A stretch of DNA of 64,000 bases from NCBI RefSeq assembly GCF_007991635.1, contig NZ_BJYS01000033.1:1-64000 (forward strand), written 5' to 3'. The notes under the pieces were generated by a model, which worked only from the letters and a program-made list of their open reading frames with translations, had not been told where the DNA came from and did no database searches. This document shows positions 36,300-45,793 of this stretch, piece by piece. The DNA comes from Adhaeribacter aerolatus. GTDB lineage: Bacteria > Bacteroidota > Bacteroidia > Cytophagales > Hymenobacteraceae. Within the stretch, counting starts at the first letter, position 1; each line of letters opens with the position of its first letter. A program made the translations under genes and the position numbers.

Positions 36300-37493
36300 T
36301 TATTTAGGTTCTACCATAATCCTCCTTCCTTCCAGCTTAAATTTAATGGAACCCGATAATTCTAACATGTGCAGCACCTGATTAAGACTGGTACTGCGCG
36401 GAATCGCACCGGCAAATTCCCAGGAGCTCATGGTAGCCGGATAGATAAATTCTACATCATACCACCTTTCGAGCTGGGTAGCTATAGAATTAAAATCTTC
36501 CTTATCAAACTGAAAATAGCCTTCTTTCCAGGCAATTACCTGATCCAGGTCAGCAGCTGTCAATTTTATTTTACCGGCTTCACCCGTTATTGCCTGAAAG
36601 CCAGGCTCTAATACTACGCCCGCGTTTTCTTTATTTACTTTAACTGAACCTTCTAACAGGGTAGTTTTGGTCCAGTTTTCCTCGGAATAAGCATTGATGT
36701 TAAAATGGGTGCCGAGTACTTCCACGGTAGTATGGTTGGCAACCACTCTAAAAGGCTTTTCCTTGTTTTTTGCCACCTCAAAATACCCTTCCCCAGTTAA
36801 GGTAACTTTGCGTTCGTAGTTTGAAAAAGCAACCGGGAACCGTAAGGTGGAGGCGGCATTCAGCCAAACCTGGGTGCCATCGGGAAGTGAAAGCTGATAT
36901 TGCCCCCCTCTAGGGGTTGAAATAGTATGGAATTCTAGCGCTGTTACGGCCATCGGGTTACCCGTAAACTGGTAAACGACCCTTCCGTTTTGTTTATTTA
37001 TTTTAACGTGGTCGTTAGCCTGCAATAACCCATTTTCAGATTCATCAAGAATTATTTCCGTTCCATCGGCCAAGGTAAGTTTGGCCTGGTCCTTACCGGG
37101 CTTAATTTCCGGCTGGTTAGAAGAGGGGGGTGAAGAGACAATTGTGGGCTCTTTATTATTATCGATATAAATCGTTAAAATAGTTAAAGCGAAAAGCAGG
37201 AAGACAGCCGCATATTTGACTATAGCCGGTTTATGCCAAAGCTTAATTACTTTGGGTTCTGTTTGTGCTTTGCCAACCAATTCCTGCCAGTTCTTTTTAG
37301 TATTGATGGCAGCATAAAAGTCCAGCTCCTGCTGCAGTTTCTCCTCATCCTGCACTTTTTGCAGAAACGCTTCATTTGCTTTATTCTGCTTCAACCATTT
37401 CTCAAATGCCTCCACTTCAGAAGAATTTAATTCCCCGCGCAGGTACTTTAATACAATATCAGCATTTTTGAAGGGGTCTAAATTATTTTCCAT
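36300..37493 (-). CDS. FecR-family anti-sigma factor
   Basis: 397 residues from the ATG at 37493; a frame start at 37532 adds 13 atypical residues. Cytoplasmic N-terminal sigma-binding region (KYLRGELNSSEVEAFEKWL), one transmembrane helix at about 92-110, then the periplasmic FecR domain with STPRGGQYQLSLPDGTQVWL and GEGYFEVAKNKEKPFRV, and a C-terminal DUF4974-type domain. It holds the sigma factor until the STN domain of SusC signals ligand. It is separated from the sigma gene by 332 bp that hold a MITE-like element, which is unusual because such pairs are normally close together. Confidence 0.93.
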   Translation of the reverse strand: MENNLDPFKNADIVLKYLRGELNSSEVEAFEKWLKQNKANEAFLQKVQDEEKLQQELDFYAAINTKKNWQELVGKAQTEPKVIKLWHKPAIVKYAAVFLLFALTILTIYIDNNKEPTIVSSPPSSNQPEIKPGKDQAKLTLADGTEIILDESENGLLQANDHVKINKQNGRVVYQFTGNPMAVTALEFHTISTPRGGQYQLSLPDGTQVWLNAASTLRFPVAFSNYERKVTLTGEGYFEVAKNKEKPFRVVANHTTVEVLGTHFNINAYSEENWTKTTLLEGSVKVNKENAGVVLEPGFQAITGEAGKIKLTAADLDQVIAWKEGYFQFDKEDFNSIATQLERWYDVEFIYPATMSSWEFAGAIPRSTSLNQVLHMLELSGSIKFKLEGRRIMVEPK

Positions 37494-37589
37494 AAGTGTG
37501 CTTCTGAATATAGGACACACTCCCTTGCTCATCGGATGGAATAAACTGAAAGTATTTTTTTATTTATTAGAAAAGACTGATGAACCTGA

Positions 37590-37729
37590 GAGACTGTTTT
37601 AAAACCTATTTAAGCAGGAAAATAAATAAATTCAGGTTTAATAAGAACTGGCTTTACAGCTTTAAAATGGCTTTTTTATTTAATGTAAACTATCATAAAG
37701 ACATGTTCAATAGGTTTTAAAACAGTTTC
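37590..37729. mobile_element. 140-bp MITE-like element with terminal inverted repeats
   Basis: The ends share a perfect 18-bp inverted repeat, ACTGTTTTAAAACCTATT (37593-37610 and its complement at 37709-37726), extended to GAGACTG/GAAACTG at the tips. TGA flanks both sides (37587-37589 and 37730-37732), a possible 3-bp target duplication. The interior (about 98 bp) codes for nothing. Size, termini and duplication suit a non-autonomous element moved by an IS5-like transposase; that family is inference. Confidence 0.6.
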
Positions 37730-37825
37730 TGAATTTTGCCGGCAAATGCAGGCAGTTTTTAGGATTATAAAGCCTGGCTTATCCGGAAAAGGTAAGTATT
37801 AAATGCCGATAAGGCTCAACGATGT

Positions 37826-38371
37826 TTATTCTGAAAGTAAAATTAATAAGATAGCGCCGAATATTTCGGGGTTTAACCGGAGCCGGAGCAATTGCAGAGA
37901 CCGTTGCTTCTGTGATTTAACCGTAGTAACAGAAATACCCAGCTCCTGGGCAATTTCCTGGTTTTTCTTTTCTTGGATAAAGCTTAAATACGAAATCTTT
38001 TTGCAGCCCTCGGGTAATGTTTCCAAGGCCGCATATAATTCAGCTATAACCTCCGCCCTCGTAATAGAGGCCATAATATAGTCTTCATCTACTTCCGAAA
38101 CAGCCAATTGTTCTTTGTATTTTGATTCTACTTTCTGATGCCTTAAGAAATTAAGACTAGCATTTCTAACCGAACTATATAAATAGCTTATCAGGTCGTT
38201 AACTTCCGCATCAACCTCCTTCTTATTCCTGTAATATTTCAGAAATACTTCCTGCACAGTATCTTCTGCCGTTTCTTTATTAGCCACAATTTGATAGGAA
38301 AAATAAACCAACCTTTTAAAGTAGGTATTAAATAAACTTTCCAAATCCGTGTCAACCGAGCTAATTATCAT
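37826..38371 (-). CDS. ECF sigma factor (FecI-like)
   Basis: 181 residues. Region 2 (YQIVANKETAEDTVQEVFLKYYRN) and region 4 (TLPEGCKKISYLSFIQEKKNQEIAQELGISVTTVKSQ, read as two adjacent segments) are present. The family in Bacteroidota works with FecR and STN-containing SusC to induce polysaccharide or siderophore uptake loci. It is first in the locus and is followed by the anti-sigma gene after the MITE-like element. A slightly hydrophobic C-terminal tail (AILLILL) is typical. Confidence 0.92.
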   Translation of the reverse strand: MIISSVDTDLESLFNTYFKRLVYFSYQIVANKETAEDTVQEVFLKYYRNKKEVDAEVNDLISYLYSSVRNASLNFLRHQKVESKYKEQLAVSEVDEDYIMASITRAEVIAELYAALETLPEGCKKISYLSFIQEKKNQEIAQELGISVTTVKSQKQRSLQLLRLRLNPEIFGAILLILLSE

Positions 38372-39094
38372 TTCTTTTCTTTTAAGATTATTCTTCCCAA
38401 AGAATAATTACTTTAAATTCTTAACTGCTGCAGAATAGATTACTTCTTTTGTATAAAATTTATATTATTTAAAAAAATTTGAAACTTCAAGCTAATAAAA
38501 TTAAAATTTCTACACAATATATATAACTTGAATTCTTCAGATTCAATTAGAGAGTAGCTTACGCCGGCTATTTTACTCACCGGCATTGTGTTCAATTATT
38601 ACTTCTCCTATACCTTCTCCTTAAACCAGCAGTTAACCACTAACCGGCAAGCTACGTTTATCACTGCCGGCTAGGTATATGGGGAACCTCCCTCCTGCTC
38701 AAAGCAAAGTAAGCTGCTGTCACCTGAAGTGAGCAAAAAAGCGATCTTCTCCGCAATATCTAGCCGTTACTTACCGGACTGACCAAGCCTATAACTCTCA
38801 TCACAGCTACGCGCCTGAACGTGTTTCCCTGTAAGCCAGCAGTAGTTGGCAGGTAAGCAATTATTTAGAATTTTATTTGTGGTAAATTATCAGGTTAATT
38901 AATTTCACCAATTCACGTACGTGTTTGTTATTTTAACTTTCGGGTTGTTGTTTTAAGCCTAAATAGCTCATTAGTACAAGCTCAAAAGAAACTTAACAAC
39001 GTTTTAGGGTACAAAAATCCATTTTGGTAAAGGCAGGCTTTTTTCAATTACTTGCTAAAGTTAAATCATGAACTAAACACTAATAATACTACCT
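38372..39094. other. Intergenic region between divergent genes
   Basis: 723 bp. It must hold promoters for the sigma factor gene (-) and the exo/endonuclease gene (+). GTAGCTTACGCCGGCTA (38554-38570) and TAACCGGCAAGCTAC (38641-38655) form an imperfect inverted repeat. No coding sequence recognised. Confidence 0.4.
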
Positions 39095-39955
39095 ATGCGC
39101 AGCCTACTCTTTCTCATGCTATTAGTCCTGCTGGGATTCCCGAATTTTGCTCAAAAAGTAAAAAACACGAATAATTTACGGATAATGTCTTACAACATCC
39201 GCTACCTGAATAAAATAGATAGTATTAACGTTTGGGATAACCGCAAAGACAAAGTTGCCGCTTTAATGAAATACCACCAGGCCGATTTAATTGGAGTACA
39301 GGAAGCCGTAATCAGTCAGATAAAAGATTTGGAAGCCAGATTGCCGGATTTTGCCTGGTATGGAGTTGCACGGATGGACGGGAAAGAAGACGGTGAGTTC
39401 AGTGCTATTTATTACCGCAAGAGCCGTTTTAAATTATTAGATTCGGGTACGTTCTGGTATTCCGAAACCCCCAATATACCCGGCAGCAAGAGCTGGGATG
39501 CTTATTTTCCGAGAGTAGCGTCGTGGGTTAAGCTAAAAGATTTGCGGAGCGGCCGGACCTTGTTTCACTTTAATACCCACTACGACCACCGGGGCTCTTT
39601 TACCCGGGAAAAAAGTTCAGAAATATTGGTAAAGCAAGTGGCCAAAATAGCCGGGAACTTACCGGTACTGATTACCGGCGACTTTAATACCACCGAAACT
39701 TCTAAGCCTTACCAAATATTAGTAAACAATACGGGTTTGTTTGATGCCAAGAGTATTTCCAAAACGCCGCATTATGGCCCGGCCGGCTCTTCGAGCGGCT
39801 TTTGGGTAAAGAATCCGGTTAGGGCCAGAATAGATTATATTTTTGTAAATAAGCCCGTGCAAGTTTTACAACATGCTATTTTAACCGATCAGCAGGACGG
39901 CCGCTACTTCTCCGATCATCTGGCGGTTATCGCCGAAGTTGTCATTAATAAATAA
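39095..39955 (+). CDS. Secreted endonuclease/exonuclease/phosphatase-family protein
   Basis: 286 residues, signal peptide ending FAQ at residue 20. EEP fold motifs: SYNIRYLN (Asn34), IGVQEA (metal ligand Glu70), HFNTHYDH, ITGDFNTTE and the final FSDHLAV. This family cuts phosphodiesters in nucleic acids, lipids or phosphatases substrates; exported Bacteroidota members are often annotated as metal-dependent hydrolases. It is divergent from the sigma gene and is not part of the SusCD operon. Confidence 0.9.
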   Translation: MRSLLFLMLLVLLGFPNFAQKVKNTNNLRIMSYNIRYLNKIDSINVWDNRKDKVAALMKYHQADLIGVQEAVISQIKDLEARLPDFAWYGVARMDGKEDGEFSAIYYRKSRFKLLDSGTFWYSETPNIPGSKSWDAYFPRVASWVKLKDLRSGRTLFHFNTHYDHRGSFTREKSSEILVKQVAKIAGNLPVLITGDFNTTETSKPYQILVNNTGLFDAKSISKTPHYGPAGSSSGFWVKNPVRARIDYIFVNKPVQVLQHAILTDQQDGRYFSDHLAVIAEVVINK

Positions 39956-40090
39956 TATTTAACGGCTATTTGCTGTCAGGTACTAGCTTGCAGCTATCCT
40001 TTGAGCATCAGCATGGGTTATTAAAATCGGATTAGCTACTTGTACGGAACTACTGTAAGTTATGAAGATGTATAGTAAAGCAAGAAAATA

Positions 40091-41221
40091 TCAGGGCTGT
40101 TTGTGCCACCAGGAACTGGTTGGGAGGTCCTGATTTAAAGTAATGGTTTCCCCGATTTGCGGTGTGGTAATGGGTACCTGTAAAGCATTGGCTTTGGCTT
40201 GCAATCTTTCGATGGGCTCGGTCCAGCTATGCATGGCTAAGGTAAAAGCCCCCCAGTGAATGGGCATGAGTACTTTTCCCTTCAGGTCGAGGTGGGCTTG
40301 TACGGTTTGTTCGGGCATCATGTGAATATTGGACCAAAGTTCGTTGTATTGGCCGCATTCCATTAAAGTTATAGCAAAAGGACCGTACTTGTCGCCGATC
40401 TGTTTAAAACCCGGGAAATAGCCCGAGTCGCCGCTGAAGAATATTTTATCCTGTTTTCCCTGAATTACCCAGGAAGTCCAAAGGGTTTTCATCCGGTCGG
40501 TCAGGCCCCGGCCGGAAAAATGCCGCGCCGGGGTAGACACTAATTTCAGCCCCTGAAATTCGGTTTCCTGCCACCACTCCAGCTCCGTTATTTTAGCAGC
40601 GGGTACACCCCAGGCTTCCAGATGCGCACCAATGCCTAAAGGCACGTAAAAATGGCCGGTTTTAGCTTTTAACTCCTGTATTGAACCATAATCCAGGTGA
40701 TCGTAATGGTCGTGCGAAATCAGAACCGCATCGATGGCGGGCAAATCTGCGATGGCTATGGGCAGTGTTTTGCTAAACCGCTGCGTACCCAAAAACGAAA
40801 TCGGCGACGGCGCATTTCCCAGCATTGGGTCGAGTAAAAGACGCTTGCCGTCTATCTCTATTAAAAAAGCCGAATGGCCAAACCAGGTAATTTTGGTAAG
40901 GGAATCGGTTTTAGCAGTAAACCGATGGGGATCTATCTTCTGCACCGGAATGGACCAATCAGGCTGCTGGTTTTTGTCTTTGTTAAAGGTTTTGGCGATA
41001 ACTTTCAGGTAACCCGAGAAGCCTAAGTCCATATTGGTTTCTACCGGGTTCCGGAATTTGCCATCTTGGTAAAGCGGCGAATGCTGCATAGCTGCTAAAC
41101 GGTCGCCGGTAGCTTTCCCGCCAAACTGCGGCGAAATATTCATAAACACGGCACCGCCCAGAAAGACTAAAAATATTAATCCGAGAAACGTTAACAAAAT
41201 ATATTTAAATAGCTTTTTCAT
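40091..41221 (-). CDS. MBL-fold metallo-hydrolase (NAPE-PLD/RomA-like), membrane-anchored
   Basis: 376 residues. N-terminal hydrophobic helix at about 7-27 anchors it; TWFGHSAFLIEIDG and LLLDPML open the fold, SHDHYDHLD is the HxHxDH metal motif, followed by TPARHFSGRG, FFSGDSGYFPGF and MPIHWGAFTLA. The pattern suits the N-acyl-phosphatidylethanolamine phospholipase D/RomA group, possibly acting on lipids at the membrane. A terminator-like hairpin lies immediately before the start codon, so its expression is unlikely to be simple read-through from the upstream gene. Confidence 0.88.
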   Translation of the reverse strand: MKKLFKYILLTFLGLIFLVFLGGAVFMNISPQFGGKATGDRLAAMQHSPLYQDGKFRNPVETNMDLGFSGYLKVIAKTFNKDKNQQPDWSIPVQKIDPHRFTAKTDSLTKITWFGHSAFLIEIDGKRLLLDPMLGNAPSPISFLGTQRFSKTLPIAIADLPAIDAVLISHDHYDHLDYGSIQELKAKTGHFYVPLGIGAHLEAWGVPAAKITELEWWQETEFQGLKLVSTPARHFSGRGLTDRMKTLWTSWVIQGKQDKIFFSGDSGYFPGFKQIGDKYGPFAITLMECGQYNELWSNIHMMPEQTVQAHLDLKGKVLMPIHWGAFTLAMHSWTEPIERLQAKANALQVPITTPQIGETITLNQDLPTSSWWHKQP

Positions 41222-41227
41222 AAAAAA

Positions 41228-41251
41228 GCACCCGCCTTGGCAGTTGGGTGC
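41228..41251 (-). terminator. Terminator-like hairpin abutting the metallo-hydrolase start codon
   Basis: GCACCC (41228-41233) pairs with GGGTGC (41246-41251). Read on the minus strand the stem ends in TTTTTT directly followed by the ATG at 41221. It may end the acyl-carrier-like transcript or attenuate the hydrolase. Confidence 0.65.
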
Positions 41252-41404
41252 CGGAAAAACTTGTTATCAATTTCAATATTTTCAGGAATTACGCGCCTTG
41301 CTTCGATAGCTGCCCCGGCGGTATCTGCTGCCCACCAATGTCGGGCGAAAACAAGCGGAATTAGCATCTACCGCGTGGGAAGATGCATTAGGTGTAAATC
41401 CTGA

Positions 41405-41665
41405 TTAATGAACGGCCAGCGGCGCGGCGGCACCCTCTCCCTTAATAAAAGAGACAAAATCATCTACCGAATTTAAGGGAACCTCGTCTGGTATGGTAAC
41501 TTCAAATTTATGCTCTACGGCCAGAATAATATCAATTAAATCTACTAAATCGAAACCGAGCTGCTCGAAAGATTGGGTTAGAATACGGGAAGTCCGGATA
41601 CCTTTTTGTTGTTGAATTAGCTGGGCAATATTTTGACGAAGCGAATTGGTTTTATGCGTGATCAT
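41405..41665 (-). CDS. Acyl-carrier-protein-like protein lacking the phosphopantetheine serine
   Basis: 86 residues with the four-helix ACP pattern: SFEQLGFDLVDLIDIILAVE then FEVTIPDEVPLNSVDDFVSFI. In canonical ACPs the helix II start is GxDSL, with Ser carrying the 4'-phosphopantetheine arm. Here it reads Asp39-Leu40-Val41-Asp42, so the attachment serine is missing. The protein may be a structural ACP that binds partners without carrying acyl chains. It follows the TetR gene by 95 bp on the same strand and has its own -7 box. Confidence 0.75.
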   Translation of the reverse strand: MITHKTNSLRQNIAQLIQQQKGIRTSRILTQSFEQLGFDLVDLIDIILAVEHKFEVTIPDEVPLNSVDDFVSFIKGEGAAAPLAVH

Positions 41666-41699
41666 TGGGATTGATAAAAATCTGTTTTAAAAATTTTTT

Positions 41700-41707
41700 C
41701 AAAAGTA
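41700..41707 (-). promoter_or_regulatory. Promoter -7 box (TAnnTTTG) of the ACP-like gene
   Basis: On the minus strand TACTTTTG matches the consensus exactly and would give a leader of about 30 nt before the ATG at 41665. No -33 TTTG at standard spacing. Confidence 0.45.
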
Positions 41708-41760
41708 CGGCTAATTGTTGAACCGCTTTAAGTAAAAGGTCAATTTGGCTTAAAAAAATA

Positions 41761-42375
41761 TTAATTACAGTGTTTTAACTGAACCTGGCTTAAAATTTTA
41801 TAGCCTTCTTTAGAAACCAGGCCCAGCACAAAATGTTTTAAGTTCTGCTGGTAAGTTTCCTGCCGGTTGTATTCCGCCGGCGGGAATAAATCGGAATAAT
41901 AAATAGATTGCAATTGCCCCACGTATAGCCGGGCCGTAACATCAGGATTTAAATCGGAACGGTACAACCCACTTTGGACACCGCGTAAAAAATTATCCTG
42001 AAAAAGCTGCACAATATGCTCCTGCTTATATTGCAGCCAGATTTGGTAAGCCGGCTGGTAATATTTTTTTAAATCATAAAAGAAGGCGGTATGCAAATGC
42101 AAAAGCCGCTGAATAGATAAATTTATAGCGCTGCAAAATTCTTCCACGGGATTATCGGCAGCGCCGGTGCAAATATTCTTTACTTCCTGCAGGTAGGCCG
42201 TAACGGTTTCTGCCACCAATTCGTCTTTATCGGAGAACCACTTATAAAGCGTTTTCTTGGAAATGCCTAAATCCACGGCTATATCGGCCATCGAAATGGT
42301 TTTAATGCCGTATTGCCGGAACAAGTCAAAAGCACGCGCTACTATTCTTTCCTTCACTTCTGTCCCTGCTTCCAT
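41761..42375 (-). CDS. TetR/AcrR-family transcriptional regulator
   Basis: 204 residues. N-terminal HTH about 10-55, with TISMADIAVDLGISKKTLYKWF as the recognition region, and a variable all-helical C-terminal ligand domain. It lies beside the RND efflux operon (ends 42581) but is separated from it by a terminator, and the efflux operon already has its own GbsR-type gene. It may control the efflux operon, the ACP-like gene, or itself. Confidence 0.9.
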   Translation of the reverse strand: MEAGTEVKERIVARAFDLFRQYGIKTISMADIAVDLGISKKTLYKWFSDKDELVAETVTAYLQEVKNICTGAADNPVEEFCSAINLSIQRLLHLHTAFFYDLKKYYQPAYQIWLQYKQEHIVQLFQDNFLRGVQSGLYRSDLNPDVTARLYVGQLQSIYYSDLFPPAEYNRQETYQQNLKHFVLGLVSKEGYKILSQVQLKHCN

Positions 42376-42519
42376 TTACTTATAATGTGTTCTTTATTTA
42401 GCTTTTATTTTTAGCCGGATTAGTGCGACGGCCCTACAACCGCTACTTACTTATTGTAATTATTTATGTGTTTTGTGGCTTTGGAATAACTTGTTGGAAA
42501 TAAGTTTTAACCCTTAAAA

Positions 42520-42559
42520 AACCCGGCTGCAGCACTAATACGATTGCCGCAACCGGGTT
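42520..42559 (-). terminator. Terminator of the efflux operon
   Basis: AACCCGG (42520-42526) pairs with CCGGGTT (42553-42559), with further TGC/GCA pairing inside; a T-rich stretch follows on the minus strand. It begins 22 bp past the RND stop. Confidence 0.75.
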
Positions 42560-42580
42560 GCTTTAAACAGAGGCTACTGA

Positions 42581-45500
42581 TTAAAAGCTATGCGCCATTT
42601 TCTTTTCTTCCAACAGGGCAGTTTCGTGCTCCAGTTCTTCCATGGTTTTCTCTTCCAGCTCAATTTTGGTGCTCTTATCTAAACCAAACTTCGCCAATAC
42701 ACGGTCGAAGAGGTAATAAATAATGGGCACTACAATCAGGGTTAAGAACATCGAACTGCTCAAGCCACCAATCAGGGCCCAGGCCAAACCGTTTTTAGAA
42801 GCCGCTACGGCACCACCGGCTAAGGCAATCGGCAACATACCTATCACCATCGCCAGCGTGGTCATCAGAATTGGGCGGAAACGGATGCGGATGGCTTCAA
42901 CCAGCGCGTCTTTTACCGGCACGCCTTCAGACTTCAGTTTGTTCGTAAAGTCTACCACCATAATGGCGTTCTTCGCTACCAAGCCAATCATCATGATAAT
43001 ACCCAGGATAGAGAAAATACTCAGGGTTTCGGAAGACAAGGCCAGTGCTAGTAATGCTCCGATAATCGCCAGCGGAATTGAGAACAATACCACAAACGGA
43101 TACACGTAGCTGTCGTACAAGCCCACCATAATCAGGTACATGAAAATAATAGAGGCTAATAAAGCAACTCCCAACGTACCAAAACCTTCGGATTGGTTTT
43201 TCAGGTTACCTTCGTAGGTAATACCTACGCCCTGTGGCATTTTAATAGCCGCTAAACGTTGCTGAATTTCGGCACCTACCGAACCAGACGGACGACCTAC
43301 TACCTGCGAATTTACGTTAACTGAAGTTACCCGGTTGGTACGCTCCAGTTTAGAGGGGCCCGATGATTGTTTAATATCGGCAAACTGACCTAAACGAACG
43401 GTTTGTCCGGTATTATTCACGAATGATAAATTCGCAATATCGGTTACGTTGCGGCGGTCGAATTCATCTAACCGGATGTTGATATCGTAGTTGTTCGTGC
43501 CTTCGCGGTATTCGGCATCGGTATTGCCACTAAAGGCAATCTGCATACCGGCACCCACGCTTTCGAGGGTTAAGCCCAGGCTGGCCATTTTGTCGCGGTC
43601 TACCTGCACTTCAATTTCCGGGTTACCACCTTCAACTGATGTTTCTACATCGGAAGTACCCGGTACCTGCACTACTTCGTTCATTACGCGTTGGGAGAAA
43701 GAAAGTAAAGTATCCAGGTTCGGACCAGACAATACAATCTGGATAGGCGCTTGCGCGTTACCAACCATACCAACCGGAACCGGCGTAACTTTAACGCCAG
43801 GAATCAGACCTTCTACATCGGCTTTCACCACCCGGCTAAACTTCTCGGTGCTGAAACCACGTTTTTCTACCGGCACCAAAGCCACGAACACCTCCGATTC
43901 ATAAGCCGTACCCTGGCCTTGCTGCGAGGCAGCAGTAGCACCTACCGTGGTAAATACCCGGGTTACTTCGGGATATTTTCCTAAGTATTTTTCAAATTGC
44001 ATCGTGGCCTGGTTGGTTTGTTCTACCGTCGCATTTTTAGGTAATTCTAACTGGAAATTAACCTCACCGCGGTCACCGGCGCCAATAAATTCGCTACCAA
44101 TAAATCCACCCGGAATCAGCATAACCGAGCCAATAAAAGCCGCAATGGTTAGGACGATTACAATAATTTTGTGGTTAAAAGACCACTTTAAGGTACTGGT
44201 AAAACCATCGATTACCCGGTCCAGGAAGCGTTCAAACGCCAGAATAAAGCGGCCAAATAAGTTTTTGTCTGAAACATGCTCTAACTTAGAGAAACGGCTG
44301 GCCAGTAACGGAATTAAGGTAAAGGCTACAAACAAACTGATTAAGGTTGCAACGGCTACCACTACGGCAAACTGCCGCAGAATATCCGAAACCAGACCCG
44401 TAGAAAGCGCCAGCGGCACAAACACCACCACAATTACCATGGTAATGGAAGTTACAGTAGCACTAATTTCCCGGATTCCATCGTAAGCAGCCTGCGCCGG
44501 CTTTTTACCCATTTCCATGTGCCGGTAAATATTCTCAATTACCACAATGGCATCATCCACCAGAATACCTACTACCAGCGAAATTGCCATTAACGACATC
44601 AGGTTAAGGGAGAAACCGAACAAATAAATGGCAATAAAAGTAGCTACCAACGAGGCGGGGATGGACACCATTACAATAATCGCGTTCCGTAAACTGTGCA
44701 AAAACAACAACATTACCACAGCTACTAATATTACCGCCAGGAATAAATCGTGCATTACCGAATCGGCAGCCTCCAGCGTAAAGATGGAGGTATCGTTGGC
44801 AATGTTAAATTTCAGGCCCACATTCGCATAGGTTTTTTCGAGCTGAGCCAGCGTGGCGCGGGTTTGCTCACTTACTTCCACCGCGTTGGCATCTGATTGC
44901 TTCTGAATGGTAATACCTACCGAAGGTTTCGAATTTACCCGGTTGAGTATATCAATATCTTTTTGTGAATCCTGTACTTCGGCTAAATCGCTTAAGCGCA
45001 CAATACCCCGGTTATCCTGACGCACCACCAGGTTTTGCAACTGATTTAAAGACTGAAATTTACCGGCCAGACGAATCTGGGTTTGGCCATTCGCATCTTT
45101 TATTTCGCCGGTCGGGAAGTCTAAGTTAGATGTGCGAATAGCCTGCATAACCTGCAGCGCCGAGATGCCGTAGGCTTCCAGCTTATTGGCGTTCATGTTA
45201 ACTTTAATCTCGCGTTCCTGACCACCTAATATTTTAATCTGCGCTACCCCCTGGGCCCGCGATAACTGCGGTTTAATCTGTTTATCAATTAAGTCGAAGA
45301 ATTCGGTAGCGGGCATGTTGGCCGTAGCACCCAGGTTCATGATGGGTAAATCATCAAAGTCGAATTTACCCAGGGCAGGGGCATCCGCATCCTCGGGCAA
45401 ACGGGCCAGCATGGCATTTACTTTCCGTTGGGCATCCTGTAAGCTTAAGTCTACGTTGGTACCTTGTTTTAACTGGATAACAATAATAGAGAAGCTTTCC

Positions 45501-45754
45501 TGGGACGTACTTTTAATATTTTCTACGTTTTCCAGGGAAGAAATTGCGTCTTCAATTTCCTTTGTAACCGAGTTCTCTACCTCAGAAGGCGAAGCACCCG
45601 GATAAAGGGTAGTAATGGTAAGCACCGGGGGGCTGAACTTAGGCAGCAACTCGTAGTTTAACGAGTTGTAAGACACTACCCCCAGTAAGGTTAGAACGGT
45701 AAACACTACCACCACCAGGGTAGACCGTTGTATAGATACTTTTGTAATATTCAT
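42581..45754 (-). CDS. RND-family efflux permease (AcrB/HAE1 type)
   Basis: 1057 residues, twelve transmembrane helices with two large periplasmic loops. N-terminal YPGASPSEVENSVTKEIEDAI porter motif; helix 4 carries VGILVDDAIVVIENI with the proton-relay Asp pair; the second half repeats the fold. It pumps hydrophobic drugs, bile-like compounds or metabolites out through the TolC-type channel. The adaptor gene ends 39 bp upstream. A Lys/Glu-rich tail of about 40 residues follows the last helix. Confidence 0.96.
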   Translation of the reverse strand: MNITKVSIQRSTLVVVVFTVLTLLGVVSYNSLNYELLPKFSPPVLTITTLYPGASPSEVENSVTKEIEDAISSLENVENIKSTSQESFSIIVIQLKQGTNVDLSLQDAQRKVNAMLARLPEDADAPALGKFDFDDLPIMNLGATANMPATEFFDLIDKQIKPQLSRAQGVAQIKILGGQEREIKVNMNANKLEAYGISALQVMQAIRTSNLDFPTGEIKDANGQTQIRLAGKFQSLNQLQNLVVRQDNRGIVRLSDLAEVQDSQKDIDILNRVNSKPSVGITIQKQSDANAVEVSEQTRATLAQLEKTYANVGLKFNIANDTSIFTLEAADSVMHDLFLAVILVAVVMLLFLHSLRNAIIVMVSIPASLVATFIAIYLFGFSLNLMSLMAISLVVGILVDDAIVVIENIYRHMEMGKKPAQAAYDGIREISATVTSITMVIVVVFVPLALSTGLVSDILRQFAVVVAVATLISLFVAFTLIPLLASRFSKLEHVSDKNLFGRFILAFERFLDRVIDGFTSTLKWSFNHKIIVIVLTIAAFIGSVMLIPGGFIGSEFIGAGDRGEVNFQLELPKNATVEQTNQATMQFEKYLGKYPEVTRVFTTVGATAASQQGQGTAYESEVFVALVPVEKRGFSTEKFSRVVKADVEGLIPGVKVTPVPVGMVGNAQAPIQIVLSGPNLDTLLSFSQRVMNEVVQVPGTSDVETSVEGGNPEIEVQVDRDKMASLGLTLESVGAGMQIAFSGNTDAEYREGTNNYDINIRLDEFDRRNVTDIANLSFVNNTGQTVRLGQFADIKQSSGPSKLERTNRVTSVNVNSQVVGRPSGSVGAEIQQRLAAIKMPQGVGITYEGNLKNQSEGFGTLGVALLASIIFMYLIMVGLYDSYVYPFVVLFSIPLAIIGALLALALSSETLSIFSILGIIMMIGLVAKNAIMVVDFTNKLKSEGVPVKDALVEAIRIRFRPILMTTLAMVIGMLPIALAGGAVAASKNGLAWALIGGLSSSMFLTLIVVPIIYYLFDRVLAKFGLDKSTKIELEEKTMEELEHETALLEEKKMAHSF

Positions 45755-45793
45755 CTTGTTTTATTTCTCTTGATATTGGGTTTAAAACCCAGC

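Noticed and set aside
38554-38655. Imperfect inverted repeat in the sigma gene upstream region
   Set aside because: Arms have mismatches and a long spacer; not strong enough to call an element or operator.
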